64,000 bases of DNA, taken from assembly GCF_900323885.1 (NCBI RefSeq), contig NZ_OOHJ01000015.1:806001-870000 (forward strand). Reading direction: 5' to 3'. Source of the DNA: [Actinomadura] parvosata subsp. kistnae. Lineage in GTDB: Bacteria > Actinomycetota > Actinomycetes > Streptosporangiales > Streptosporangiaceae. Under the pieces are notes generated by a model that saw nothing but the letters and a program-made list of their open reading frames with translations, ran no database searches and was not told the origin of the DNA. Position numbers and translations under genes: made by a program. Each line of letters starts with the position of its first letter. The stretch's first letter is position 1. Below are positions 1-8,111 of this stretch, piece after piece.

Positions 1-989
1 CCCTTCTCGGGGAAGATCATTTTGATGAGGGGCACCACTCCCTCGTTCACGTCCAGCTCGGCCATGCGTTCGGGGGTGTCGGCGAGGTTGCGCAGCACCG
101 GGGCGAGCCACTTCTTGAGGAAGACGCCGCCCGCGTAGTCGCCGGCGTGGTTGATGGGGCCCTTGGCCTGGGGTGAGGTGCCGGTGAAGTCGATGGTGAG
201 CGGGGCGTCGGCGGCGTGGTCGACGGTGAGGGTGATGCGCTGGGCGTGCAGGCGGGGCTCGTCCACGCCGTCGTGCTCGGCGTAGTCCTCCCACACGTAC
301 GTGCCTTCGGGGATCTTGGCGAGCAGTTCCCTGCGGAAGGTCTCGGTGGTCTTGGCGATGATCGCGTCGAAGCACTCCTCGACGGCCTGCTTGCCGTAGC
401 GGTCGAACAGCTCGCCGAGCCGCCGGGCGCCCATGAGGCAGGCGGAGCATTCGGCGTCGAGGTCGCCGGCGAGGGAGTCGGGCATGCGGGAGTTGCGGGT
501 CATGATCCGCAGCGCGGCCTCGTTGGGCACGCCCTGGTCCCACAGCTTGATCGGCGGGACCATCAGGCCCTCTTCGTAGACGGAGCGGGCGTGCGAGGGC
601 ATGGAGCCGGGCACGGAGCCGCCGATGTCGTCGTGGTGGCCGAACGCCTGCACGAAGGCGACGACCTCGCCCTCGTGGAAGACGGGGACGGTGACGCACA
701 GGTCGGGCAGGTGGCCGATGCCGCCTTCTGAGAGGTAGACGTCGTTGTGGAAGTAGACGTCGCCGGGCTTCATGGTCTCGATGGGGAAGTCGCGCACGAT
801 CGGCTGGACGAGCGCGCTGTAGGAGCGGCCGGTGAGCTTGCGCAGCCGGGCGTCGTGGATGCCGGCGCGGAAGTCGTGGGCGTCGCGGATCATCGGCGAG
901 CGGGCGGTGCGGGCGATGGCGGTCTCGACCTCCTTCTCGACGGAGGCGAGTGTCCCTTCGACGATCTCCACCAGGATGGGATCAGTCAC
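1..989 (-). CDS. hyuB: Hydantoinase B / oxoprolinase family protein, 3' end cut by window edge
   Basis: Partial gene; the first 329 codons are visible. The protein begins TDPILVEIVEGTLASVEKEV and contains GDVYFHNDVYLSEGG, FGHHDDIGGSVPGSMPS and GPINHAGDYAGG, all typical of the N-methylhydantoinase B/HyuB family. These proteins pair with HyuA for ATP-dependent opening of hydantoin, 5-oxoproline or related cyclic amides in the cytoplasm. The GTG start lies inside the last codons of hyuA (8-base overlap) and is preceded by GGAG, so the two are translationally coupled. Substrate cannot be told from sequence; acetone carboxylase-type paralogues share this fold. Confidence 0.9.
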   Translation of the reverse strand, partial: MTDPILVEIVEGTLASVEKEVETAIARTARSPMIRDAHDFRAGIHDARLRKLTGRSYSALVQPIVRDFPIETMKPGDVYFHNDVYLSEGGIGHLPDLCVTVPVFHEGEVVAFVQAFGHHDDIGGSVPGSMPSHARSVYEEGLMVPPIKLWDQGVPNEAALRIMTRNSRMPDSLAGDLDAECSACLMGARRLGELFDRYGKQAVEECFDAIIAKTTETFRRELLAKIPEGTYVWEDYAEHDGVDEPRLHAQRITLTVDHAADAPLTIDFTGTSPQAKGPINHAGDYAGGVFLKKWLAPVLRNLADTPERMAELDVNEGVVPLIKMIFPEK

Positions 990-2982
990 GACTTATCTCC
1001 ACATTTCCGTATTCGTCGAGCTTGGCGGTGAAGCCGGGGTGGATCGGGATCGTCGAGCCGTACTCCTCGATCACGGCGGGCCCGTGCACGGTCGCGCCGG
1101 GGCCGAGGGCGGCGCGCTGGTGGATCGGGGTGTCGCGGGTCTCGTCGAAGTGCACGGGACGCACCGACGTGGCGCCCTCGCCGGCCTTCTCCAGGCGGCG
1201 GATGACCGGGCGGGTGATGGGGCCGATGCCGGAGACGCGCAGGTTCACCCATTCGACGCCGTGGCGCGGGTCGTCGCGGTAGGCGTAGCCGTACAGCTTC
1301 TCGTGGGCGTCGTGGAAGCGGGAGAGCACCTCGGCGTGCCAGTCCTCGTCGATCTCGCCCGCCGGGGCGGGCACCCGCACCTCGTACGCCTGGCCGTAGT
1401 ACCGCAGGTCGGCGCTGCGCTGGTAGACGGGGTCGTCGAAGCCCTCGCGGTCGAGTGCCTCGCCCGCCTGATGCTCCAGGTCGTGGAAGATCTCGACGGC
1501 CTTGCCGAGCGAGAGGTCGCGGGTGACGTACGTCCGGACGTAGTCGTTCTTGACGTCCACCGTGAGCAGCCCGAACGCCGAGACGTTGCCGGGGTCGCGC
1601 GGGATGAGCACCGACGGCAGGCCGAGGATGTCGATCAGCCGGCACGCCAGCAGCGGCCCCGACCCGCCGAACGTCACCAGCGGGAAGTCGCGCACGTCGA
1701 GCCCGCGCTTGACGGTGAGCTGCCGGATCGCGTTGCTCTGGTTGAACGCGCTGATCTCCAGGATGCCGGTCGCCGTGCGCTCGGGGGTGAGGCCGAGCTT
1801 GTCGGCCAGGGCCTGGATGCCGGTACGGGCGGCGTCGACGTCGAGCGGGATCTCCCCGCCGAGCAGGTGCGGCGGGATGCGGCCGAGGAACACGTGCGCG
1901 TCCGTCACCGTCACCTCGGTCCCGCCCTTGCCGTAGCAGAGGGGGCCGGGGTCGGCGCCCGCCGAGCGCGGCCCCACCTTGAGCGTGCCTTCGGGCGAGA
2001 TCCACGCGACCGAGCCGCCGCCCGCGCCGACCGTGATGATGTCGATCATCGGGATCTTGCACGGGTAGCGGCCGACGGAGCCCTCGGTGGTGATGGAGGG
2101 CTCGCCGTCGATCACCACGGCCACGTCGGTGGAGGTGCCGCCGCCGTCCAGCGTGATCACCTGCTTGTGGCCGGCGGTGGCGGCGATCAGCGCCGCCCCC
2201 AGCGCGCCGGCCGCCGGGCCGGACAGGACGGTGGTGATGGGCTGGTTGACGACCTCGCGGGCCGACAGGACGCCGCCGTTCGACTTCATCACGGAGAACG
2301 GCATGCCGAGCCGGTTCGACAGGGTCGCGATGTAACTGCGCATCGCCGGCTTGACGGCGGCGTCGACGAGGGTGGTGACCGAGCGCTCGTACTCGCGGTA
2401 CTCGCGCAGCACGTCGCTGGACAGCGAGATCACCGCCTCCGGGTGCTCGCGCCACAGCACCTCGCGCATGCGGCGCTCGTGCTCGGGGTTGGCGTAGGAG
2501 TGCAGGAAGCAGACCCCGATCGCGGTGATGCCCTTCGCCCGGAACCAGCGGGCCACCTCGACGGCCTGCTCCTCGGAGAACGGGCGCACCTCGTTGCCCA
2601 GGTGGTCGAGCCGCCCGCCGACGGTCTTGACGAGGTGCACGGGCACGATCCTGGGCGGTTTGACCCAGAAGTAGGAGTTGCCGTAGCCGTCGGGCACGCT
2701 CTGCCTGGCGATCTCCAGGACGAACTCGAACCCCTCGGTCGTGATGAACCCGAGGTTCTCGATCCGGTCCTCCAGCAGCCGGTTCGTGGCCACGGTGGTG
2801 CCGTGCACGATGGCGGCGACATCGAGGCGGCCGAGCTTCTCGATGCCCGCGAGGAACCCGTCGGCCGGGTTCGCCGGGGTCGAGGGGGTCTTGGTCGTGA
2901 GGATCTCACCGGTCTGCTCGTCCACCGCGACCACGTCGGTGAAGGTTCCTCCGGTGTCCACTCCGATACGCACGCTACGCAT
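982..2982 (-). CDS. hyuA: Hydantoinase A / oxoprolinase family protein
   Basis: 666 residues. The N-terminal RIGVDTGGTFTDVVAVD (about residues 5-21) is the first phosphate-binding loop of the Hydant_A_N domain. A second acetate-kinase-like motif, TLDGGGTSTDVAVV, sits near residue 290 in the main hydantoinase_A domain. The C-terminal third (RYYGQAYEVRVP, HEKLYGYAYRDDP) is the usual HyuA C-terminal domain. The family makes the ATP-binding subunit of hydantoinase/5-oxoprolinase-type enzymes with HyuB. The ATG is preceded by GAGGAG and lies 6 bases after the stop of the small membrane-protein gene, so the three form one operon. Exact substrate unknown. Confidence 0.92.
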   Translation of the reverse strand: MRSVRIGVDTGGTFTDVVAVDEQTGEILTTKTPSTPANPADGFLAGIEKLGRLDVAAIVHGTTVATNRLLEDRIENLGFITTEGFEFVLEIARQSVPDGYGNSYFWVKPPRIVPVHLVKTVGGRLDHLGNEVRPFSEEQAVEVARWFRAKGITAIGVCFLHSYANPEHERRMREVLWREHPEAVISLSSDVLREYREYERSVTTLVDAAVKPAMRSYIATLSNRLGMPFSVMKSNGGVLSAREVVNQPITTVLSGPAAGALGAALIAATAGHKQVITLDGGGTSTDVAVVIDGEPSITTEGSVGRYPCKIPMIDIITVGAGGGSVAWISPEGTLKVGPRSAGADPGPLCYGKGGTEVTVTDAHVFLGRIPPHLLGGEIPLDVDAARTGIQALADKLGLTPERTATGILEISAFNQSNAIRQLTVKRGLDVRDFPLVTFGGSGPLLACRLIDILGLPSVLIPRDPGNVSAFGLLTVDVKNDYVRTYVTRDLSLGKAVEIFHDLEHQAGEALDREGFDDPVYQRSADLRYYGQAYEVRVPAPAGEIDEDWHAEVLSRFHDAHEKLYGYAYRDDPRHGVEWVNLRVSGIGPITRPVIRRLEKAGEGATSVRPVHFDETRDTPIHQRAALGPGATVHGPAVIEEYGSTIPIHPGFTAKLDEYGNVEISRD

Positions 2983-2988
2983 GGCTCC

Positions 2989-3372
2989 TCAGCTCCGGCG
3001 ACGGCCGAGCACTTCGTCGATGACTCGTGGCGCGTTCGTGGGGCCCACGTAGGCCGCCAGGCGTACCACCATCTCCTGCGTCCTGGCGAGCTCGGCCTCG
3101 ACCCGGGCCTTGCCGGACTGGCCGGCCTGGACCCCGAAGTAAGCCCCGATAATGGTACCGATCACCCCCGCCACACCGGCGAACAGCGCGGCGAACTCCC
3201 CCGAGGCGAACACGGCGGCGCCGAACGCCACGAGGAGCGCGAGGATGCCCGCCACGACGACGAGGAAGCCGTAACGCCAGCGGGTGGCGTCCGCCTGGGC
3301 CGCCGTGAGGTCGTCCTGCCTCATCAGCGCCTCCAGCGGCGACGGCTCGGACGGCGGTTTGTCGGTGACCAC
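2989..3372 (-). CDS. Small membrane protein of unknown function upstream of hyuAB
   Basis: About 127 residues from a GTG (VVTDKPPSEP). The GTG follows an AGGAGGAAT ribosome site closely; a longer ATG start at 3426 is less likely because it would run into the divergent thymidine kinase promoter. Two hydrophobic stretches (YGFLVVVAGILALLVAFGAA and FAALFAGVAGVIGTIIGAYF) suggest two membrane segments. A charged helical tail follows (ARVEAELARTQEMVVRLAAY). I do not recognise the family. Its position as first gene of the hyuAB operon suggests co-expression, perhaps as a membrane anchor, but that is inference. Confidence 0.7.
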   Translation of the reverse strand: MVTDKPPSEPSPLEALMRQDDLTAAQADATRWRYGFLVVVAGILALLVAFGAAVFASGEFAALFAGVAGVIGTIIGAYFGVQAGQSGKARVEAELARTQEMVVRLAAYVGPTNAPRVIDEVLGRRRS

Positions 3373-3436
3373 AGATTCCTCCTGAACAACTACAGGGGAG
3401 AAATGTCCCACGAGGTCATGGAACAAGCCAAGCCAC

Positions 3437-3442
3437 TAAGCT
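3437..3442 (+). promoter_or_regulatory. Candidate -10 box of a leaderless thymidine kinase transcript
   Basis: TAAGCT fits the actinobacterial TANNNT -10 pattern and ends 8 bases before the GTG at 3451. That spacing would place transcription start at or next to the start codon. No clear -35 is seen. Confidence 0.4.
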
Positions 3443-3450
3443 GGCGGGCC

Positions 3451-4116
3451 GTGACCGAACTGTCTGCCTTGTCTGCCGTGCCGCCGGGCGCCCGAGACGC
3501 CGTACTGAAGTTCTACTTCGGCCCCATGGACTGCGGGAAGTCCACGCTGGCGCTCCAGATGAACTACAACCATCGGCGGCAGGGCAGGCGGGGCCTGGTG
3601 CTGACCAAGCACGACCGCTCCGGAGGGCCGAAGGTGACCAGCCGGATCGGGCTCGGGCTGGAGGCGATCGAGGTGGAGGACTCACTCGACCTGGTCGGGC
3701 TGGTGGCCGGGCACGACCGCATCGACTACCTGATCTGCGACGAGGCGTGCTTCTACACCGTGGAGCAGATCGAGCAGCTCGCCGACCTGGTGGACTCCTA
3801 CGGCGTGGACGTCTACGCGTTCGGGCTGGCCTCCGACTTCAGGTCGGTGATGTTCCCGGCGGCGCAGCGGCTGTTCGAGCTGGCCGACGAGGTGTGCCGG
3901 CTGCAGGTCGAGGTGCTGTGCTGGTGCGGACGGCCGGGCCGGCTCAACGCCAGGGTCGTGGGCGGGGCGATGGCGCGTACGGGCGAGCAGGTCGTGATCG
4001 GCGACACCGATGACGCGCCCGTGCGTTACCAGGTGCTCTGCCGTCGCCACCACCGCGCCGGCCAGCTCGGCGAGGGCGCCGGCACGGAAACGTCCGGCAT
4101 GAGGTCAGCCGTCTGA
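3451..4116 (+). CDS. tdk: Thymidine kinase (type II)
   Basis: 221 residues from GTG 3451. Phosphorylates thymidine to dTMP with ATP in the salvage pathway. The P-loop FYFGPMDCGKST is at about residues 21-32, the Walker B-like LICDEACFY near 95, and the zinc-ribbon cysteines are in LCWCGRPGRLN and CRRHH, as in the TK1-like family. An in-frame ATG at 3403 would add 16 residues not expected for the family, and its GGGGAG is too close to the ATG. I prefer 3451, which has no Shine-Dalgarno but sits 8 bases after a TANNNT box. The last codons lie in a tandem repeat shared with the converging marR gene. Confidence 0.9.
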   Translation: MTELSALSAVPPGARDAVLKFYFGPMDCGKSTLALQMNYNHRRQGRRGLVLTKHDRSGGPKVTSRIGLGLEAIEVEDSLDLVGLVAGHDRIDYLICDEACFYTVEQIEQLADLVDSYGVDVYAFGLASDFRSVMFPAAQRLFELADEVCRLQVEVLCWCGRPGRLNARVVGGAMARTGEQVVIGDTDDAPVRYQVLCRRHHRAGQLGEGAGTETSGMRSAV

Positions 4117-4200
4117 ACGCGGCGGAGCCCGATGTCGCGGGTCAGCCGTCTGAACGCGACGGAGCCCCGATGTCGCGGGTCAGCCGTCTGAACGCGGCGG
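4104..4200. repeat. 37-38 bp tandem repeat, 2.6 copies, across convergent gene ends
   Basis: Copies at 4104-4140, 4141-4178 and 4179-4200 (partial), each beginning GTCAGCCGTCTGAACGCG. The first copy carries the end of tdk including its TGA. The last copy carries, on the minus strand, the end of marR including its stop. The middle copy keeps both stop signals although it belongs to neither gene. Confidence 0.9.
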
Positions 4201-4602
4201 GATCAGGCGTTCGAGCGCGTCTCTGAGCTGCCGGGCGTCGGCGTCCGGCAGCGGCGCCAGGAACTCCTCCTCCGCCGCCGCCACCAGCCGCCCGGCCTCG
4301 GCCAGCACCTCACGGCCGCGTTCGGTCGGCTCCACGATGTTCTTGCGCCGGTCGGCGGGGTGCGGGCGGCGCCCGACGAGCCCCTTGCGCTCCAGCCCGT
4401 CGACCATGGCGACCATCGTCGTGCGGTCGATGCCCATGCGCTGGGCCGCCTCGAGCTGCGACATCGGCTCGGACCTGCCCAGCACCGACAGCACGCCGTA
4501 CTCGCGGCTGTCGATGCCGCACGGCTCCAGCGCGGGGCCCATCAGGTCCGACAACCGCGCGTTGGCGTGCTTGAGCAGGTAGGCAAGGCTGCGACTGGAC
4601 AC
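4180..4602 (-). CDS. MarR-family transcriptional regulator
   Basis: 140 residues, winged-helix DNA-binding protein. Visible MarR features: N-terminal dimer helix (SRSLAYLLKHANARLSDLMG), recognition helix region QLEAAQRMGIDRTTMVAMVD, and wing GLVGRRPHPADRRKNIVEPT (DxRxxxxxLT-like). It lies 27 bases downstream of the FrnE-like gene in the same direction, so it probably shares its transcript. MarR proteins beside thiol oxidoreductases often sense oxidants or phenolic compounds, but no sensing cysteine is obvious here beyond Cys28. GTG start; the ribosome site is weak. Confidence 0.88.
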   Translation of the reverse strand: MSSRSLAYLLKHANARLSDLMGPALEPCGIDSREYGVLSVLGRSEPMSQLEAAQRMGIDRTTMVAMVDGLERKGLVGRRPHPADRRKNIVEPTERGREVLAEAGRLVAAAEEEFLAPLPDADARQLRDALERLIPPRSDG

Positions 4603-4629
4603 CTTGTGATTGTCCCATCACCGGCGCGA

Positions 4630-5298
4630 TCAGACGGCACAGTACCCGTCGTCGCAGCCGTCGCCCTGCCCCCCGAGCCGGGTGATCGGCGTCTGGCCGG
4701 TGCGTTCGGCCACCTCGTCGATGGCGGCGGTGAAGGCGTCCTCCGGCTGCGCGCCCGACACGGCGTACTTGCCCTCGAACAAGAACAGCGGCACCCCGGA
4801 GATGCCGAGCGAGCGCGCCCGCGCCAGCTGCTCGCGCACCTCCTCGGCGCCCTCGCCCGAGTCGCGCACGCCCACCTCGGCGGCCAGCTCGCCCAGGACG
4901 CCCGCGTCGGCGACGTTGCGGCCCTCGGCGAAGTACGCGCGGAACAGCCGCTCGGCCATCTCCTGGCCGAGCCCCTGGCGACCGGCCACCTCGATCAGCC
5001 GGTGCGCCTCGAACGTGGAGGCGTTGACGGCCTTGTCGTAGTGCATCTCCAGGCCCTCGGCGGCAGCGGCGCCGACGACCCGCTCGACCATCTGCCCGGC
5101 GTTCGGCCCGAACTTGCGCTGCAGCGCCGGGATCAGCGGCTCGCCCTCGCTCGGGGCGTCGGGGTTGAGCTGGAACGGCCGCATCGTCACCTCGATCGTG
5201 CCGCCCTTGGCCCGGAACTTCTCGGCCGCCCGGCCGAACCGCGCGTGCCCGATGTAACACCAGGGGCACACGACATCAGAGAAAATCTCGACCTTCAT
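4630..5298 (-). CDS. DsbA-family oxidoreductase, FrnE-like
   Basis: 222 residues from ATG 5298; a GTG at 5319 would add seven residues and cannot be excluded. The redox motif C-P-W-C is at residues 11-14 within FSDVVCPWCYIG, the FrnE/2-hydroxychromene-2-carboxylate isomerase-like signature. GISGVPLFLFEGKYAVSGAQ holds the cis-proline loop (GVP). No signal peptide, so it acts in the cytoplasm as a disulfide reductase/isomerase or polyketide-type isomerase. The C-terminus GDGCDDGYCAV adds two cysteines seen in some actinobacterial members. Followed by a MarR regulator in the same unit. Confidence 0.9.
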   Translation of the reverse strand: MKVEIFSDVVCPWCYIGHARFGRAAEKFRAKGGTIEVTMRPFQLNPDAPSEGEPLIPALQRKFGPNAGQMVERVVGAAAAEGLEMHYDKAVNASTFEAHRLIEVAGRQGLGQEMAERLFRAYFAEGRNVADAGVLGELAAEVGVRDSGEGAEEVREQLARARSLGISGVPLFLFEGKYAVSGAQPEDAFTAAIDEVAERTGQTPITRLGGQGDGCDDGYCAV

Positions 5299-5340
5299 GT
5301 ACGAGGACAACCCGGGCACGCCACCCCGGATTCCTCGAAG

Positions 5341-6237
5341 TCAGCCGGCGGCCAGCTCCTCCAGCCGGTACGGCAGGTACGCCGAGTCGTCCACCAGCGC
5401 CGACGCCCCCCGCCACCAGCCGAACCACTCGCCGCTGCGCCACATCCAGTCGACCCGCTCGATGGCCGCCACCACGTCGCCGACCGTCTCCCACCGCTCG
5501 CCGAGCTGCTCGAGGGTGGCGCCGTGCCGCATCGCCCAGGCGCGCAGGATGCCGGCCGCCTCGGCGGGCACCCCGCGGGCGTACGGGTCGGGGCTCTCGC
5601 CGGGCAGCCGGTGCGGGCCGAGCCCGGCGGCGACGCCCCAGCTCCACTGCGCCTCGGCGGGCCGCGAGTAACGCAGGGAGTGGAAGTCGAGGTTGGAGCC
5701 CAGCTCCTCGTCGGCGCGCCGGGCGACGACCGCGTCGAGCCGTCCGCCGGCGTCGAAGTGCACGACGAGGCGCTGCCCCGGCTTGGCGCCGGGCGGCAGG
5801 TCGAAGCGGTCTTCGGCCTGCCAGGAGTTGAGATCCACCTGGGCGACGGGCGCGCCCCACATCTGGTCGGCGGCGTCGTCGGCGACCCATGCCGCCAGCA
5901 TCTCCAGCGCGGTCAGGTCGGTCCACGGCTCGATGGCGATCGCCGTGCGCACCACCTCGTCGGGCGCGGGCAGCTTGCCGCCCCTGGGCGTGGACCACCA
6001 GCTCTCGCCCAGCTCGCGGGTGCCGACCAGCAGCGCGGCGATGGCGGCCAGCTCGGCCGAGCGCCTGGTGAGCTGGGCGCCGAGTGCCAGCTCCAGCGTG
6101 CGGTCCGTACGCTCGTCGCCGAGCACGGGACGCACGTCACCGATCAGGATCTCGGCCGTCGGGCGCTCCTCGCCCAGCAGGTTGCGTACGACTCGTCTGG
6201 CCTCGGTCCGTGCGTCTTCAGCGTGTGCCTGCCGCAT
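5341..6237 (-). CDS. Conserved-looking protein of unknown function
   Basis: 298 residues, cytoplasmic, no signal or membrane segment. Tryptophan-rich in the second half (EDRFDLPPGAKPGQ, AQWSWGVAAGLGPHRLP, VDWMWRSGEWFGWWRGA) with an Arg/Glu-rich helical N-terminus. GC-skewed codon use and the lack of a competing frame support it being a real gene. I do not recognise a family. It is downstream of, but not overlapping, the CoxG-like gene on the same strand (56 bases), so co-transcription is possible. Confidence 0.65.
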   Translation of the reverse strand: MRQAHAEDARTEARRVVRNLLGEERPTAEILIGDVRPVLGDERTDRTLELALGAQLTRRSAELAAIAALLVGTRELGESWWSTPRGGKLPAPDEVVRTAIAIEPWTDLTALEMLAAWVADDAADQMWGAPVAQVDLNSWQAEDRFDLPPGAKPGQRLVVHFDAGGRLDAVVARRADEELGSNLDFHSLRYSRPAEAQWSWGVAAGLGPHRLPGESPDPYARGVPAEAAGILRAWAMRHGATLEQLGERWETVGDVVAAIERVDWMWRSGEWFGWWRGASALVDDSAYLPYRLEELAAG

Positions 6238-6293
6238 ACCGCCACGCTACGCCGGGAGATCCTTTTCCGCGAGAGTCCCGGAGGCCACCAACG

Positions 6294-6965
6294 TCATGCG
6301 CCGCGGCGGCGTGACCCGCGCCCGAGCAGCCAGCCGAGCGTGACGCCGCCGAGCGCGACGCCGGCCCCCATGCCGAACGCCGCCAGCATCACCCACGGGC
6401 GGGTCTCGGTGTGCTTCCTGGCCGGCCGCTCGAAGACCGCACCCTGCGCTGCGGGGAGGCCGGCGGCCTCGGAAGCGCCCGCGGCCGCCGGGGCGGCGGC
6501 CACCTCGGCGGCGGGTTCAGCGGTGGTCGGGGCCGTCAGGTGCTGCTCGACCGCGGAGAAGAACTCGCCCGCCGTCCGCTTGGCCACGGAGCCGAGCATG
6601 CGCTGCCCCACCCCGCCGATCATGCCGCCGACCACGGCCTCGGCCTCGTAGTCGACGCGGGTGCCGGCGCCGGCCTCGCTCAGCCGGACGAGGACGGTGG
6701 CGTCCACCGTGCCGGGCGCGCCCTGCCCGCGGGCCTTGAGCGTGAAGCTCTCGGGCTCCAGCGGGTCGGACAGCGCCACCTCGCCCTGGTAGACGCCCTT
6801 GATCGAGCCCACGCCCGCGTTGATCGTCATCCGGTACGTGTCCGGCCCGGTCTCCTCCAGCCGCTCGCACCCGGGAAGGGTGCGCACCAGCACCGCCGGG
6901 TCCCTGAGCGCCGCCCACACCCGCTGCCTGTCCGCGCCGATCTCGGCACTGCCCGCCAGTTTCAT
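6294..6965 (-). CDS. CoxG-like SRPBCC protein with C-terminal membrane anchor
   Basis: 223 residues. Residues 1-150 match the carbon monoxide dehydrogenase subunit G (CoxG) SRPBCC fold: MKLAGSAEIGADRQRVWAAL, VLVRTLPGCERLEE, YRMTINAGVGSIKGVYQGEV and a glycine-rich VVGGMIGGVGQRMLGSVAK. A low-complexity Ala/Pro linker follows, then a single membrane helix (MLAAFGMGAGVALGGVTLGW) and a basic tail GRGSRRRGA, putting the domain on the cytoplasmic face. CoxG helps recruit or mature Mo hydroxylases at the membrane. Here it is not next to such a cluster; the nearest is at 20.8-24.5 kb. Confidence 0.85.
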   Translation of the reverse strand: MKLAGSAEIGADRQRVWAALRDPAVLVRTLPGCERLEETGPDTYRMTINAGVGSIKGVYQGEVALSDPLEPESFTLKARGQGAPGTVDATVLVRLSEAGAGTRVDYEAEAVVGGMIGGVGQRMLGSVAKRTAGEFFSAVEQHLTAPTTAEPAAEVAAAPAAAGASEAAGLPAAQGAVFERPARKHTETRPWVMLAAFGMGAGVALGGVTLGWLLGRGSRRRGA

Positions 6966-7037
6966 GCGGCCACTCTAAGCAGCGCGGACCGCGTGGATAA
7001 GGGCAACGACTCACGAAGGCTGGCAAGATGGTGCTCC

Positions 7038-7880
7038 ATGTTCAGGGGACGCGGGGTGATCGGTGTGGCGTGCGTGCTGGCGCTGGCGGCCTGCGCTCCC
7101 GCCGAGACCGCCTCCCGCCCCGGCCCCGAGGCGCCCGCCACCACCGCGAAAGCCCCTGAACGGACTCCCGTGCCGTCGGGCCCGCCGGGCGTCAAGCCGC
7201 GCAAGGGGGAGGTGCGCCCGATCCCCCGCACCGGCGGCCTCCCGCCGGTGATCAGCTCGATCCCCACCGAGCGGAAGGTGGTCTTCCTGACCATCGACGA
7301 CGGCTGGGAGCAGGATCCCGGCTTCGTCCGGCAGGTACGCGACCAGCGCATCCCGATCACCGCGTTCGCCATGCGCGACGCCGTCGAGGCCAAGGGCACA
7401 CCGGACGAGTCGGGCGGCCCGGCCCGCTTCATCGGCGCCGGTAAATGGGGATATTTCCGGCAACTTCGTGATGCCGGGGTGCCCGTCGAGAACCACACCC
7501 TCACCCATCCGAACCTGCGCCTGCTCGGCTACCCGGCCCAGCGCCGCGAGATCTGCGCCGCGGCCAAGCTGATCGGCAAGGAGATCGGCACGCGGCCCAC
7601 CCTGTTCAGGCCGCCGTTCGGCAACTACAACGCCGACACGCTCAGAGCGGCCAAGAGCTGCGGCATGTCGGCGGTGCTGCTGTGGACCGCCACCGTGCAG
7701 CCCGGCGGCAAGATCGCCTACCAGGTGCCCGACAAGAAGCTGCGCCCCGGCGACATCCTGCTCCTGCACTTCCGCCCCAACCTGGCCAGGGACTTCCGGA
7801 TCCTGGTGAACAAGATCAAGCGCCGGGGCTACGAGCTGGGCGACCTCCAGGCGTACCTGGCCGCGGCTCAGCCGCGCTGA
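7038..7880 (+). CDS. Lipoprotein polysaccharide deacetylase (NodB domain)
   Basis: 280 residues. Signal peptide with lipobox L-A-A-C (Cys19), so a surface lipoprotein. A Pro-rich linker (30-75) precedes the NodB domain. Metal and catalytic residues are visible: Asp87-Asp88 in LTIDDGW, His153 and His157 in ENHTLTHP, and the RPPFGNYN motif at 191-198. Expected to remove N-acetyl groups from cell-wall or exopolysaccharide sugars. The ATG at 7038 is chosen because it opens the signal peptide; the frame upstream is not coding. Divergent from the coxG-like gene with 72 bases between starts. Confidence 0.9.
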   Translation: MFRGRGVIGVACVLALAACAPAETASRPGPEAPATTAKAPERTPVPSGPPGVKPRKGEVRPIPRTGGLPPVISSIPTERKVVFLTIDDGWEQDPGFVRQVRDQRIPITAFAMRDAVEAKGTPDESGGPARFIGAGKWGYFRQLRDAGVPVENHTLTHPNLRLLGYPAQRREICAAAKLIGKEIGTRPTLFRPPFGNYNADTLRAAKSCGMSAVLLWTATVQPGGKIAYQVPDKKLRPGDILLLHFRPNLARDFRILVNKIKRRGYELGDLQAYLAAAQPR

Positions 7881-8040
7881 CTCCCCCGCACTGACTCCAC
7901 CGGGCCGACCTCTCCGGGCCGACTCCTCCGGGCGGCGTACCTGACGATCAGCCGGGCGGGTGACGCGCCGGCGGACCCCCGCGCGGGATCCTCGTAAGAA
8001 CGACCAGCACAGGCGATGTGACCAAGCTCGCATCGCGTTG

Positions 8041-8090
8041 CTCTACAGGCTGTAGTACTACTGGAAGTAGATGTACTACGGCTTGTAGAG
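8041..8090. promoter_or_regulatory. Large inverted repeat just upstream of cydA
   Basis: 18-bp arms at 8041-8058 (CTCTACAGGCTGTAGTAC) and 8073-8090, 16 of 18 positions complementary, with a 14-base loop. The left arm also overlaps a perfect 10-bp palindrome GTAGTACTAC (8052-8061). It lies 21 bases before the cydA start codon. It could be an operator for a dimeric regulator or an RNA hairpin in the leader. It does not match the Rex operator. Confidence 0.75.
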
Positions 8091-8111
8091 CTCAGGGAGA
8101 CGACGGGGAGC

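Noticed and set aside
832..3400. Very long plus-strand open frame upstream of thymidine kinase
   Set aside because: It is the antisense of hyuA/hyuB and the small membrane-protein gene; the product is Arg/His/Asp-rich with no domain until the thymidine kinase part.
8041..8090. Rex operator upstream of cydA
   Set aside because: The arms do not resemble the TGTGAA...TTCACA Rex consensus.
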